Positions 1 to 9,975 of a DNA stretch of 64,000 nucleotides are shown here, in pieces. The stretch covers positions 1 to 64,000 of the forward strand of contig CAUJHQ010000190.1 of the NCBI GenBank assembly GCA_963204815.1, read 5' to 3'. This stretch comes from Pseudomonadota bacterium (GTDB taxonomy: Bacteria > Pseudomonadota > Gammaproteobacteria > Burkholderiales > Burkholderiaceae_C). The position numbers and the translations under genes are program-made. The number at the start of each line of letters is the position of its first letter. Within the stretch, counting starts at the first letter, position 1. The notes beneath the pieces were generated by a model that worked only from the letters and a program-made list of their open reading frames with translations, did not search any database and was not told the DNA's origin.

Positions 1-7
1 CCCGCCG

Positions 8-787
8 CTACTTGACGAGGCGGTTCAGGCGCTCGGCGTCGAAGCCTTCGGTGAGCGCCGCGTCCTGCGGCACGCACTCGGGCATCGGCAGCTCGCGCGA
101 GCGCGACGACAGCTTCTCGATCGCCTGCCAGAGCAGCGCGATCTGGTGCTCGTGGCCGGCCGCGTGGTCGATCAGGCCCTTCATCGCCAGCGCGACCGGG
201 TCGTCGCCCTGCGTCACGCCGTAGGCACTGAAGCCCATCTTCGCGGCCTGCTCCTCGCGCTGCGCGTCGGCGCTCTTGACGACGATGCGCGCCGGAATGC
301 CGACCGCCGTCGCGCCCGGCGGCACCGGCTGCAGCAGCACGGCATTGCTGCCGACGCGTGCGCCGTCGCCCACGGTGAAGCCGCCCAGCACCTTCGCGCC
401 GGCGGCGACGATGACGCCCTTGCCCAGCGTCGGGTGGCGCTTCGCGCCCTTCGCGAGCGAGGTGCCGCCGAGCGTGACGCCGTGGTAGAGCGTGCACTCG
501 TCGCCGACCTCGGCGGTCTCGCCCACGACGAGGCCCATGCCGTGGTCGATGAAGACGCGGCGGCCGATCGTCGCGCCGGGGTGGATCTCGATGCCGGTGA
601 GGAAGCGCGCCAGGTGCGAGATGAAGCGCCCGGCCCAGCGCAGGCCGTGGGTCCAGCACCAGTGCGCGCGCCGGTGCAGCACCAGCGCATGCAGGCCCGG
701 GTAGCAGGTGAGCACCTCCCAGGTGGAGCGCGCCGCGGGGTCGCGCTCGCGGATGCAGGCGATGTCTTCTCGCAGGCGGTCGAACAT
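8..787 (-). CDS. cysE: Serine O-acetyltransferase CysE
   Basis: A 259-residue enzyme that transfers acetyl from acetyl-CoA to L-serine, giving O-acetylserine, the cytosolic precursor of cysteine. The N-terminal third is helical, as in the CysE family. The middle is a left-handed beta-helix of hexapeptide repeats, with the family blocks [19 protein letters not shown] and [10 protein letters not shown] (about residues 78-108), followed by [20 protein letters not shown] and AVGIPARIV. The catalytic and CoA-binding histidines lie in the DHG and RHP segments. A C-terminal extension after about residue 175 is longer than in the shortest plant-like forms. It lies 16 bases downstream of trmJ on the same strand, so the two are probably co-transcribed. 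The assignment is secure. Confidence 0.95.
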   Translation of the reverse strand: MFDRLREDIACIRERDPAARSTWEVLTCYPGLHALVLHRRAHWCWTHGLRWAGRFISHLARFLTGIEIHPGATIGRRVFIDHGMGLVVGETAEVGDECTLYHGVTLGGTSLAKGAKRHPTLGKGVIVAAGAKVLGGFTVGDGARVGSNAVLLQPVPPGATAVGIPARIVVKSADAQREEQAAKMGFSAYGVTQGDDPVALAMKGLIDHAAGHEHQIALLWQAIEKLSSRSRELPMPECVPQDAALTEGFDAERLNRLVK

Positions 788-803
788 GGAACGGTCCTGA
801 GGA

Positions 804-1523
804 TCAGGTCCGGGGCAGTGTAGCCGCGCGCGCGATGCCGCGCAGGATGTGCACTTCCTCGGTGGTGAGCTTCAGCCGGTTGGCCGCCTGGTGCAGGCGC
901 GGCAGCAGCTTCTTCGGCGCCGCCGGGTCGAGGAAGCCGATCGCGACCAGCGTGTCGCGCCAGTGCTCGACGAGCCCGTCGATCGCCGCCGCGTCGGCAA
1001 GCGCCGCGTCGGCCGTGCGCGGTGCCACCTCGAAGCCGCCGAGGGCCTGGCGCCAGTCGTAGGCGAGCAGCTGCACCGCCTGCGCGAGGTTCAGCGAGCC
1101 ATAGTCCGGGTGGGTGGGGATCGAGAGGCAGGCATGGCAGCGGTAGACGTCCTCGTTGGCCAGCCCGGTGCGCTCCGGCCCGAAGACGAAGGCGACGCGG
1201 TCGCCGCCGGCGGCCAGCCCCGTGAAGTGGGCGCGCGGCGCGAAGGTCGGTGGGCCGAAGTCGCGCGGCGTCATCGCCGTCGCGCAGGCGTGGGTGATGC
1301 CGTCCAGTGCCTCGGCCAGCGTGTCGACGACGCGCGCGCCGGCCAGCACATCGGTCGCGCCGCTGGCCATCGCGACCGTCTCGTCGCGCGCCAGCACGTC
1401 GGCGAAGCGCGGCCGCACCAGCACCAGGTCCGTGAAGCCCATCACCTTCATCGCGCGCGCGGCGGCGCCCACGTTGCCGGCGTGGCTGGTCTGCACGAGA
1501 ACGAAGCGGGTCGGGTCGGTCAT
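804..1523 (-). CDS. trmJ: tRNA (cytidine/uridine-2'-O-)-methyltransferase TrmJ
   Basis: A 239-residue SPOUT-fold methyltransferase, predicted to 2'-O-methylate position 32 of tRNAs with S-adenosylmethionine. The SpoU-type motifs are visible: [14 protein letters not shown] near the N terminus, then [11 protein letters not shown] and [20 protein letters not shown] (about residues 115-155), which form the knotted cofactor site. I place the start at the ATG giving [14 protein letters not shown]. The longer reading frame adds 24 residues unlike the family that run into the divergent suhB promoter region. The adjacent cysE downstream and divergent suhB match the arrangement common in Burkholderiales. 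The older family label is 'RNA methyltransferase, TrmH family group 1'. Confidence 0.93.
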   Translation of the reverse strand: MTDPTRFVLVQTSHAGNVGAAARAMKVMGFTDLVLVRPRFADVLARDETVAMASGATDVLAGARVVDTLAEALDGITHACATAMTPRDFGPPTFAPRAHFTGLAAGGDRVAFVFGPERTGLANEDVYRCHACLSIPTHPDYGSLNLAQAVQLLAYDWRQALGGFEVAPRTADAALADAAAIDGLVEHWRDTLVAIGFLDPAAPKKLLPRLHQAANRLKLTTEEVHILRGIARAATLPRT

Positions 1524-1613
1524 CGCCGGTAAAATGCGGGCCTCTTCACGTGGCGATTGTCGCCGCGCGCTCTTTACCTCCTCCGGCCGCCCCACCCCCT
1601 ACGCAGGACAACC

Positions 1614-2540
1614 ATGTCGCAAGCGCTCCATCCCATGCTCAACATCGCCATCAAGGCGGCACGCGCGGCGGGGTCCATCATCAACCGGGCGGCGCTCGAC
1701 CTCGAGGTCCTCAAGGTCGGCAGCAAGGGACCGAACGACTACGTCTCCGAAGTCGACCAGGCGGCCGAGCAGGCCATCATCGACGTGCTGCTCGAGGCCT
1801 ACCCCACGCACGGCATCCTGGCCGAGGAATCGGGCCGCAGCCGCGGCACCAAGCACAGCGAGTTCGTCTGGATCATCGACCCGCTCGATGGCACGACCAA
1901 CTTCCTGCACGGCTTCCCGGTCTACGCGGTGTCGATCGCGCTCGCCCACCGCGGCGTGGTGCAGCAGGCGGTGGTCTACGACCCGACGCGCAACGACATG
2001 TTCTTCGCCTCGCGCGGCCGCGGCGCCTTCCTCAACGACCGCCGGCTGCGCGTGTCCAAGCGCACCCGCATCTCGGACGCGCTGATCGGCACCGGCTTCC
2101 CATTCCGCAAGGGCGACAACTTCAAGCGCTACGTGAAGATGTTCGAGGAGGTGATGCAGAGCTGCGCCGGCCTGCGCCGCCCGGGCGCCGCCGCGCTCGA
2201 CCTCTGCTACGTGGCGGCCGGCTACTACGACGGCTTCTTCGAGACCGGCCTGAACCCCTGGGACGTCGCCGCAGGCTCGCTGATCATCACCGAGGCGGGC
2301 GGCCTGATCGGCAACTTCACCGGCGAGGCCGACTTCCTCTACCAGCGCGAGGTCGTCGCCGGCAACCCGAAGGTCTACGGCCAGCTGGTGCAGATCCTGG
2401 CGCCGTACACCAAGGTCATCAAGGACGAGCCCGAAGCCGCGCCCGCGCCGGCCCCCGAGGCTGCTGCCGCGCCGGCCAAGCGCGCGCCGATGCGCCTGCG
2501 CAAGGCCGCCGCGCCCGGCGGCGACGACGCGCCGATGTGA
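1614..2540 (+). CDS. suhB: Inositol-1-monophosphatase family protein SuhB
   Basis: A 308-residue magnesium-dependent phosphatase of the inositol monophosphatase family; in proteobacteria SuhB also acts with the Nus ribosomal-RNA antitermination complex. The metal-binding signatures are intact: EESG (about residue 70), [17 protein letters not shown] (about 88-104) and [17 protein letters not shown] near residue 220. The chosen ATG ([17 protein letters not shown]) is the classical start; the longer frame adds 19 low-complexity residues. The C terminus carries an Ala/Pro-rich tail of about 45 residues that is not part of the phosphatase fold and is probably disordered. It is transcribed divergently from trmJ. 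Confidence 0.95.
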   Translation: MSQALHPMLNIAIKAARAAGSIINRAALDLEVLKVGSKGPNDYVSEVDQAAEQAIIDVLLEAYPTHGILAEESGRSRGTKHSEFVWIIDPLDGTTNFLHGFPVYAVSIALAHRGVVQQAVVYDPTRNDMFFASRGRGAFLNDRRLRVSKRTRISDALIGTGFPFRKGDNFKRYVKMFEEVMQSCAGLRRPGAAALDLCYVAAGYYDGFFETGLNPWDVAAGSLIITEAGGLIGNFTGEADFLYQREVVAGNPKVYGQLVQILAPYTKVIKDEPEAAPAPAPEAAAAPAKRAPMRLRKAAAPGGDDAPM

Positions 2541-2550
2541 AACGCCGCGC

Positions 2551-2796
2551 TCAGCGGCTCGCCGGCACCGCCGGCACGATGACCACCGCCTTGCCGCCGA
2601 CGCAGTCGTCGACCTGACCGCCGCTGCAGCGCGCGCGGTCCGGCGCTGCGCCGGGCGGCGGCCGCTTCACGCCACCCGGGCGTTCGACCAGCAGCAGCAC
2701 CACGGCCACCGCGGTGGCGACCGCCAGGCCGACGATCAGCAGGCGGCGCCGCCGGCTCAGCGGCTGGAAGCGTTCATCGGCGGCGGGGCGTTGCAT
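2551..2796 (-). CDS. Small single-pass membrane protein, unknown function
   Basis: An 81-residue protein that I do not recognise. It has a basic stretch (LSRRRR, residues 13-18), one predicted membrane helix (about residues 19-37, LLIVGLAVATAVAVVLLLV), then a proline-rich segment and a C-terminal region with two cysteines (C57 and C65). The charge distribution suggests a cytoplasmic N terminus and periplasmic C terminus. The start was chosen at MQRPAADERF; the longer reading frame extends into the intergenic region. It is convergent with suhB, 10 bases away, and divergent from the sensor kinase gene at 2917. Similar short proteins are frequent, unannotated, in Burkholderiales. Confidence 0.55.
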   Translation of the reverse strand: MQRPAADERFQPLSRRRRLLIVGLAVATAVAVVLLLVERPGGVKRPPPGAAPDRARCSGGQVDDCVGGKAVVIVPAVPASR

Positions 2797-2822
2797 GGGC
2801 TGCGCACTATCGCACCGGCGTG

Positions 2823-2902
2823 CCGCACTTCGTCTGCTGCAGTGCGGAAAAGTTTGCAGCCTATGAACCGGCAAAAGTGATAACGTATCGGCTGAATTAT
2901 CA
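2823..2902. promoter_or_regulatory. AT-rich divergent control region with two inverted repeats
   Basis: This stretch between the small membrane protein and the sensor kinase is distinctly AT-rich for the window. It holds a 7-bp inverted repeat, CCGCACT (2823-2829) and AGTGCGG (2841-2847). It also holds a second repeat, TGATAA (2878-2883) and TTATCA (2897-2902), with a 13-base spacer. The second lies 15 bases before the kinase ATG and would suit a dimeric regulator. No regulator is identified. Confidence 0.35.
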
Positions 2903-2916
2903 ATTTCAGGCCGCCC

Positions 2917-4674
<1,758 letters not shown>

Positions 4675-4683
4675 ACGCCGCCG

Positions 4684-5037
4684 TCAGCGGCAGGGCACGG
4701 CGGCGGCGCCGCGCCAGTCGTCCAGCGGCTTGAAGCCCTGCGCCTGGGCCGCCTTCAGGTCGGCGGCGGCGATCTCCAGCACGCCGAGGCGGCCGTCGCC
4801 GGCGCCGCACATCGCGGCGTGCATGCGGCCATCGGTGGCGCACGAGCTGGCGTGCACCTTCACGCCGGCGCCGCCGAGCTGTTTGGCCTGCTCCTGCACC
4901 GAGACACCGCCGCCGCTGCACTGCACCGAGCCGAGCGGCTTGGCGACGCGCACGCGCGCGACGTCGGACACCGCCGGGTCGGCGGCGCAGGCCGCCAGCA
5001 GCGATGCGGACAGCGCGACCAGCATTCGACGGAGCAT
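4684..5037 (-). CDS. Small predicted lipoprotein, unknown function
   Basis: A 117-residue protein with a signal peptide and lipobox (MLRRMLVALSASLLAAC, lipidated Cys17), so it is probably anchored to a membrane and faces the periplasm. The mature part has four further cysteines (residues 40, 66, 77 and 116), which could form two disulfides. The start was chosen because it gives a perfect lipobox; the very long upstream frame extension is non-coding shadow. The genes are convergent with the sensor kinase, 9 bases apart, and upstream of the divergent-looking LysR block. I do not recognise a family. Confidence 0.6.
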   Translation of the reverse strand: MLRRMLVALSASLLAACAADPAVSDVARVRVAKPLGSVQCSGGGVSVQEQAKQLGGAGVKVHASSCATDGRMHAAMCGAGDGRLGVLEIAAADLKAAQAQGFKPLDDWRGAAAVPCR

Positions 5038-5078
5038 GGAAACCTCGGCTTTCTGCAGCGGATGAACAGGGCCCGAAT

Positions 5079-5975
5079 CTAGCGCGACTGGCACACCGTC
5101 GACAGGCAGTGCGCGAAGTAGGCGGCGGCCGGCGTCAGCGGCACGTCGCGCTGCGTGAGCAGCAGCAGTTCGATGTCGCCCGGCTCCAGCGGCGACGGCG
5201 TGACGGCCACCAGGCCGCGCGTCTCCGGGTGGCCGAGCAGCGGCTCGGGAAAGATGCTGACGCCGTCGGAGTTGCGCATCAGCGTCAGCGCCGCCAGCGT
5301 CTCGCAGACGACCACGCGCGCCGGCGGCGCGACGCCGGCACGCGCGAACATCGCGTCCAGCCGCGAGCGCTGGCCGATGCCGCTGGGCTGCGTCAGCACC
5401 CATTCCTGTTCGCAGAGCGCGCCGGCCGTCGGCGCCGCCAGCACCGGGTGCCCTTCGCGCACGACGATGCGCTGCGGCGAGCGCATCACCTTCTGCACCT
5501 GGAACTCGTCGCCGTCGAGCTCGCCGGCGTCGGCGGCGACCATTGCGATGTCCAGCGTGCCCTCGCGCAGGCGCGGCACGACGCGCGCCATCAGCCCCTC
5601 GATCAGCTGCACCTCGACCTGGCGGTAGCGCTGGCGGAACCAGGCGAAGGCCTGGCCAAGCGCGGTGAAGGTGGCAAACGGCGTGACGCCGACGCGCACG
5701 GTGCCGGCGTCCTCGCCGGCGGCCTGGCGCAGGTCGTCGCGCGCGAGCGCCACCTGGCGCGCGATCACGCGGGCACGCGCGATCAGCCGCTGGCCGGCGT
5801 CGGTGACGAGCACGCCGCGCGCCTTGCGGATCAGCAGCGCCGTGCCGGCCTGCTGCTCCAGCACGCGCATCGACTTCGTCACCGCGGCCTGCGAGACGCA
5901 GAGCGCCCGCGCGGCGGCGCGGATGCCGCCGTGCTCCACCACGGCGAGCAGCACTTCCAGTTGCTGCAGCTTCAC
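5079..5975 (-). CDS. LysR-family transcriptional regulator
   Basis: A 298-residue LysR regulator. An N-terminal winged helix (about residues 1-60, KLQQLEVLLAVVEHGGIRAAARALCVSQ) is followed by a linker helix and a two-lobed periplasmic-binding-like effector domain. I prefer the GTG at 5975 (VKLQQLEVLL) to the GTG at 5996, because a strong GGGAGG ribosome site lies just upstream of it and LysR proteins usually begin at this point. It is transcribed divergently from the Bug receptor gene at 6155 and is therefore its likely regulator, with the operator in the 179 bases between them. The effector is unknown; the receptor and amidase neighbours suggest an amide or carboxylate. Confidence 0.88.
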   Translation of the reverse strand: MKLQQLEVLLAVVEHGGIRAAARALCVSQAAVTKSMRVLEQQAGTALLIRKARGVLVTDAGQRLIARARVIARQVALARDDLRQAAGEDAGTVRVGVTPFATFTALGQAFAWFRQRYRQVEVQLIEGLMARVVPRLREGTLDIAMVAADAGELDGDEFQVQKVMRSPQRIVVREGHPVLAAPTAGALCEQEWVLTQPSGIGQRSRLDAMFARAGVAPPARVVVCETLAALTLMRNSDGVSIFPEPLLGHPETRGLVAVTPSPLEPGDIELLLLTQRDVPLTPAAAYFAHCLSTVCQSR

Positions 5976-6154
5976 GCGCCCCTCCCGCCGCGTCACCGAA
6001 CGACAACCAGAAGTGTACGCAGGGAAAAGAAGTTGCCTTCCGGGTTGCCTCCCTGCTGCCTACGATGCCTGCACGATCTTGCATCCCCGCGCTCGATCCA
6101 GGTCGCCCGCTGCGGCGCCCTTCCCCGTCGCAACACCCCGAACCGGAGACCTCC

Positions 6155-7138
6155 ATGACACCGTTCTTCCAGCGCTCGGCCGCCGTCCTCGCGACGCTCT
6201 GCCTGGCCGCCGCCTCGGCCGTCGCGCAGGGCTGGCCGACCAAGCCCGTGACCCTCGTCGTGCCCTGGCCGGCCGGCGGGCCGTCGGACTTCGTCGCGCG
6301 CCAGGTCCAGAACGACGTCGTCAAGGCGCTCGGCCAGCCGCTGGTGGTGGAGAACGTGGGCGGCGTCGGCGGCGCGCTCGGCGTGCAGAAGATGCTGAAC
6401 GGCAGCGACGGCCACACCGTGCTGCTGGGCAGCCCGCTGGAGCTCATCATCCCGCCGCTGACCATCGCCACCGTCAAGTACAAGCCGGGCGACCTGCGCA
6501 TGGTGGCGCAGCTGGTGAAGGCGCCGCTGGTGCTGCTGGCGCGCAAGGACCTGCCGGCGAACAACGTCGACGAGCTGATGGCACTGGCCGCGAAGCAGCG
6601 CGGCCAGCGGCCGCTGGCGCTGGCCAACACCGGGCCGGGCAGCATGTTCCACCTGGTCGGCGAGAAGTTCGCGCAGCAAAGCGGCATCGAGCTGCTGCAC
6701 GTGCCCTACAAGGGCTCGGCGCCGGCAATGGGCGACCTGATGGGCGGCCAGGTCGACCTGATGTTCACGATCTTCGCCGGCCCCGTGCCGGCCACCATCG
6801 CCGACGGCAAACTGAAGGTCATCGGTCTGGCGACGGCGCAGCCGCTGCCGCGCTTCCCGCAGATCCCGGCGCTGGCGGCGCACCCGAAGCTCGCCGGCTT
6901 CGAGTTCGATTCGTGGGCCGGCATCCAGGTGCCGCGCCAGACGCCGGAGGACGTCGCCCAGCGCCTGAACAAGGCCCTCTACGAGGCGATGCAGAACCCG
7001 GCCACGCGGCAGGCGTTCGAGAGCGTGGGCAACCAGGTCGTGGCGCCGATGTCGCTGGCCGAGCTGGAGCGCGTGTACCAGGCCGAGATCACGCGCTACC
7101 AGTCGATCGCGAAGTCGATGAACCTGCAGGCGCAGTGA
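6155..7138 (+). CDS. Bug-family tripartite tricarboxylate transporter receptor (TctC-like)
   Basis: A 327-residue periplasmic binding protein with a signal peptide cleaved near residue 24 (ATLCLAAASAVAQG). Family hallmarks follow: WPTKPVTLVVPWPAGGPSDFVARQ, then NGSDGHTVLLGS, HVPYKGSAPAMGDLMGGQVDLMF and FDSWAGIQVPRQTP. Bug proteins bind carboxylates or amides and deliver them to TctA/TctB permeases, but no TctAB genes are in the window, so this is an orphan receptor as is typical of Burkholderiales. The ATG chosen gives a clean signal peptide. The amidase gene follows 20 bases later, suggesting uptake and hydrolysis of an amide substrate. Confidence 0.88.
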   Translation: MTPFFQRSAAVLATLCLAAASAVAQGWPTKPVTLVVPWPAGGPSDFVARQVQNDVVKALGQPLVVENVGGVGGALGVQKMLNGSDGHTVLLGSPLELIIPPLTIATVKYKPGDLRMVAQLVKAPLVLLARKDLPANNVDELMALAAKQRGQRPLALANTGPGSMFHLVGEKFAQQSGIELLHVPYKGSAPAMGDLMGGQVDLMFTIFAGPVPATIADGKLKVIGLATAQPLPRFPQIPALAAHPKLAGFEFDSWAGIQVPRQTPEDVAQRLNKALYEAMQNPATRQAFESVGNQVVAPMSLAELERVYQAEITRYQSIAKSMNLQAQ

Positions 7139-7158
7139 GCGCCGCCGCCCCGTCGATC

Positions 7159-8574
7159 ATGAACACCGAACCCTGGCGCCTCGGCGCCACCGAACTGGCG
7201 CAGCGCATCCGCCGGCGCGAGCTGAACGCGCGCGAGGCCACCGCCAGCGTGCTGGCGCGCATCGCCGACGTCAACCCGCGCCTGAACGCGCTGCCCGACG
7301 TGATGGCCGACGAGGCGCTCGCCGCCGCCGACGCTGCCGACCGCGCGCTCGCCGCCGGCCTCGCGCCCGGGCCGCTGCACGGCGTGCCGGTGACGGTGAA
7401 GGTCAACGTCGACACCGCCGGCCGCGCCACCACCGACGGCATCGCCGCGCTGAAGGACAACGTCGCCGCCAGCGACTCGCCGCTCGTCGCCCACCTGCGC
7501 GGCGCCGGCGCGGTGATCGTCGGCCGCAGCAACACGCCGGCCTTCAGCCTGCGCTGGTTCACCGACAACGACCTGCACGGCCGCACGCTGAACCCCTTCG
7601 ACGCCGGCACCACGCCGGGCGGGTCGAGCGGCGGCGCGGCCGTCGCGGTGGCCAGCGGCATGGGCGCCATCGCGCACGGCAACGACTACGGCGGCTCGAT
7701 CCGCCACCCGGCCTGGGCCTGCGGCGTGGTGGGGCTGCGCACCACCGCCGGCCGCGTGCCCGCGTACAAGGCGAGCGCGCCCGACCGCACGATCACGAAC
7801 CAGCTGATGTCGGTGCAGGGCCCGTTGGCGCGCAGCGTGCGCGATGCGCGCCTCGCGCTGCAGGTGATGGCGCAGGGCAGCGCGCTCGACCCGCAGTGGG
7901 TCGACGCACCGCTGGAGCGCGGCGACCCCGGCCGGCCGCTGCGCGTGGCGCTGTTCCGCCGCCACGCCGGGTTCGACGCCGACCCCTCGGTCGTCGAGGC
8001 GCTCGATCTCGCCGCCGGCTGGCTCGCCGCCGCCGGCCACGCCGTCGAGGAGGCCGCGCCGCCGCATTTCGAGGAAGGCGCGGCGCTCTGGCGCCAGCTC
8101 GTGATGGACGACCTGCGCCGTGCCGGCCAGCCGGCCATCGAGCGCATGGGCGACGCCGCCGTGCAGGCGGCGCTGCGCGGCTACCTGCACGGCCTGCCGG
8201 CGCTCGACCGCGACGCCACGCTGGCGGCGCTGGCGCGGCGCTTCACGATCGCGCGCGACTGGGCGGTCTTCCTGGCGCGCCACGACGTGCTGCTGATGCC
8301 GGTGAGCTGGCAGCGCCCCTTCGCCGTCGACGCCGACCGCGGCGACGGCGCGGCGATGGCGCGCCTGCTCGCCGCGCAGAGCCCGCTGCTCGGCACCGCA
8401 ATGCTCGGCCTGCCGGGGCTGGCCGTGCCCACCGGCATGAGCCGCGGCCTGCCGGCCGGCGTGCAGCTCGTCGCCGCGCGCTTCCGCGAGGACCTGTGCC
8501 TGCGCGCCGGCGAAGCGGTCGAGGCGGCGGCGGGCTTCTCGGCGCTGGAGACCCTGTTTCCCGCGGCGGCGTGA
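7159..8574 (+). CDS. Amidase-signature family amidohydrolase
   Basis: A 471-residue amidase-signature enzyme, probably cytoplasmic, hydrolysing an amide to acid plus ammonia. The Ser-cisSer-Lys triad is visible: Lys in GVPVTVKVNVD (about residue 80), then GGSSGGAAVAVASG (about 153-167) and the nucleophile region NDYGGSIRHPAWACG (about 173-187). The family length is 450-500, so it is intact. A GTG at 7135 is in frame and overlaps the Bug gene stop (GTGA), so translation coupled to the receptor gene and starting 8 codons earlier is possible. The substrate is unknown; candidates include indoleacetamide-like or small aliphatic amides. It is followed by the Lrp/ornithine-cyclodeaminase pair. Confidence 0.87.
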   Translation: MNTEPWRLGATELAQRIRRRELNAREATASVLARIADVNPRLNALPDVMADEALAAADAADRALAAGLAPGPLHGVPVTVKVNVDTAGRATTDGIAALKDNVAASDSPLVAHLRGAGAVIVGRSNTPAFSLRWFTDNDLHGRTLNPFDAGTTPGGSSGGAAVAVASGMGAIAHGNDYGGSIRHPAWACGVVGLRTTAGRVPAYKASAPDRTITNQLMSVQGPLARSVRDARLALQVMAQGSALDPQWVDAPLERGDPGRPLRVALFRRHAGFDADPSVVEALDLAAGWLAAAGHAVEEAAPPHFEEGAALWRQLVMDDLRRAGQPAIERMGDAAVQAALRGYLHGLPALDRDATLAALARRFTIARDWAVFLARHDVLLMPVSWQRPFAVDADRGDGAAMARLLAAQSPLLGTAMLGLPGLAVPTGMSRGLPAGVQLVAARFREDLCLRAGEAVEAAAGFSALETLFPAAA

Positions 8575-8605
8575 TACTGCGGGCCCGCACCGCCGCGCCC
8601 CGCCC

Positions 8606-9025
8606 ATGGACGACACCGACCGCGAACTGATCTCGCTGCTGCGCAAGGACGCCCGCACCAGCGTCGCCACGCTCGCGACCCGGCTGAAGGTGTCGCGCGG
8701 CACGGTGGCGAACCGGCTGCGCAAGCTGGAAGACGCGCAGGTCATCGTCGGCTACACGGTGCGCCTGCGGCCCGACGCCGAGCCCGAGGGCATCCGGGCG
8801 TGGATGGGCGTGGTGGTCGAGGGCAACCAGACGCGCACCGTCATCGCCAGCCTGCTCGGCGAGCCCGGTGTCGAGTCGCTGCACGACACCAACGGCCGCT
8901 TCGACCTGCTGGCCGAGCTGCGCGCGCAGACGATGGCCGAGCTCTCGCAGGTGCTCGAGCGCGTGCGCCTGATCAAGGGCATCGGCAGCACCGAGACCAG
9001 CATCCTGCTGACGAGCTACCGATGA
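8606..9025 (+). CDS. Lrp/AsnC-family transcriptional regulator
   Basis: A 139-residue Lrp-type regulator. The N-terminal helix-turn-helix (DRELISLLRKDARTSVATLATRLKVSRGTVANRLRKLE, given here only as residues 4-42) is followed by the RAM ligand-binding ferredoxin fold (about residues 65-139). Such proteins sense amino acids and often control their own operon. The gene overlaps the next one by 4 bases (ATGA), so it is translationally coupled to the ornithine-cyclodeaminase-family gene. Lrp proteins classically activate putA, which lies just beyond on the other strand, so it is a candidate regulator of this module. Confidence 0.9.
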   Translation: MDDTDRELISLLRKDARTSVATLATRLKVSRGTVANRLRKLEDAQVIVGYTVRLRPDAEPEGIRAWMGVVVEGNQTRTVIASLLGEPGVESLHDTNGRFDLLAELRAQTMAELSQVLERVRLIKGIGSTETSILLTSYR

Positions 9026-9960
9026 ACGCCGCGCCCACCGGCCTGCGCCTGCTCGACGCCGCCGCCACGCGCGCCGCGCTGCCGTTCGCGCGCCTGATCC
9101 CGGCGCTGCGCGACCTGTTCGCCGAGGGCTGCGAGGTGCCGCCGCGCCACGTGCACCAGCTGCCCGGCGTGACCTCGCTGCTGATGCCGGCCTGGCAGCC
9201 GGGCGGCTTCTACGGCGTGAAGGTCGTCAACGTGGCGCCGGGCAACGCGGCGCGCGGCCTGCCCGGGCTGCACGCGAGCTACCTGCTGCACGACGCCGCC
9301 ACCGGCGCGCCGCTGGCGCTGATCGACGGCGACGTGATCACCGCGCGCCGCACCGCCGCGGCCTCGGCGCTGGCGGCCGACTTCCTGGCGCGGCCGGACG
9401 CGCGCCACCTGCTCGTCGTCGGCGCCGGCCGCGTGGCGGCGCTGCTGCCCGAGGCCTACCGCGCGGTGCGGCCGATCGGCCGCGTCAGCGTGTGGGCGCG
9501 GCGGCCCGAGGCCGCGGCCGAGCTCGCCGCGCAGTGGCGCGGATTGGGCTTCGACGCCGCCCCGGCGGCCGACCTCGCCGCCGCGGTGCGCGCCGCCGAC
9601 ATCGTGAGCTGCGCGACGCTGGCCACCGCGCCGGTGGTGCACGGCGCCTGGCTCGCGCCCGGCAGCCACCTCGACCTCATCGGCAGCTTCACGCCGGCGA
9701 TGCGCGAGGCCGACGACGACGCCTTCCGCGACGCCACGATCGCCGTCGACACCGAGGAATCGCTGCAGAAGAGCGGCGAGCTGCTCGAGCCGATGGCGCA
9801 TGGTGTCTTCGCGCCCGCTGACGTGCGCGCCACGCTCGCCGCCCTGTGCCGCGGCGAGGCCAGCGGCCGGCGCAGCGCCGAGGAGCGCACGGTGTTCAAG
9901 TCGGTCGGCACCGCGCTCGAAGACCTCGCGGCGGCGATGCTGGCCTACGGGCCGCGCTGA
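9022..9960 (+). CDS. Ornithine cyclodeaminase/mu-crystallin family protein (short form)
   Basis: A 312-residue NAD(P)-binding enzyme of the ornithine cyclodeaminase/mu-crystallin family. The Rossmann motif is VVGAGRVAALLPEAYRAVRP (about residues 132-150); the family Arg/Lys pair appears as YGVKVVN and ITARRTAAASALAA; SCATLATAPVVHG and DLIGSFTPAMREAD mark the cofactor pocket. The short members often reduce cyclic imines such as delta-1-pyrroline-2-carboxylate to proline, rather than deaminating ornithine. The start was chosen at the ATG that overlaps the Lrp stop codon. Its stop lies 15 bases from the convergent putA stop. Confidence 0.85.
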   Translation: MNAAPTGLRLLDAAATRAALPFARLIPALRDLFAEGCEVPPRHVHQLPGVTSLLMPAWQPGGFYGVKVVNVAPGNAARGLPGLHASYLLHDAATGAPLALIDGDVITARRTAAASALAADFLARPDARHLLVVGAGRVAALLPEAYRAVRPIGRVSVWARRPEAAAELAAQWRGLGFDAAPAADLAAAVRAADIVSCATLATAPVVHGAWLAPGSHLDLIGSFTPAMREADDDAFRDATIAVDTEESLQKSGELLEPMAHGVFAPADVRATLAALCRGEASGRRSAEERTVFKSVGTALEDLAAAMLAYGPR

Positions 9961-9975
9961 ACCGCGCCGCGGCGC

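Noticed and set aside
7096-8745. A 549-residue minus-strand frame opposite the amidase
   Set aside because: Shadow frame; the amidase signature and catalytic triad are on the plus strand.
9964-9975. GCGCCGCGGCGC palindrome between two convergent stops as a terminator
   Set aside because: It has no loop of useful size and no T-tract; such short GC palindromes are frequent in this window.
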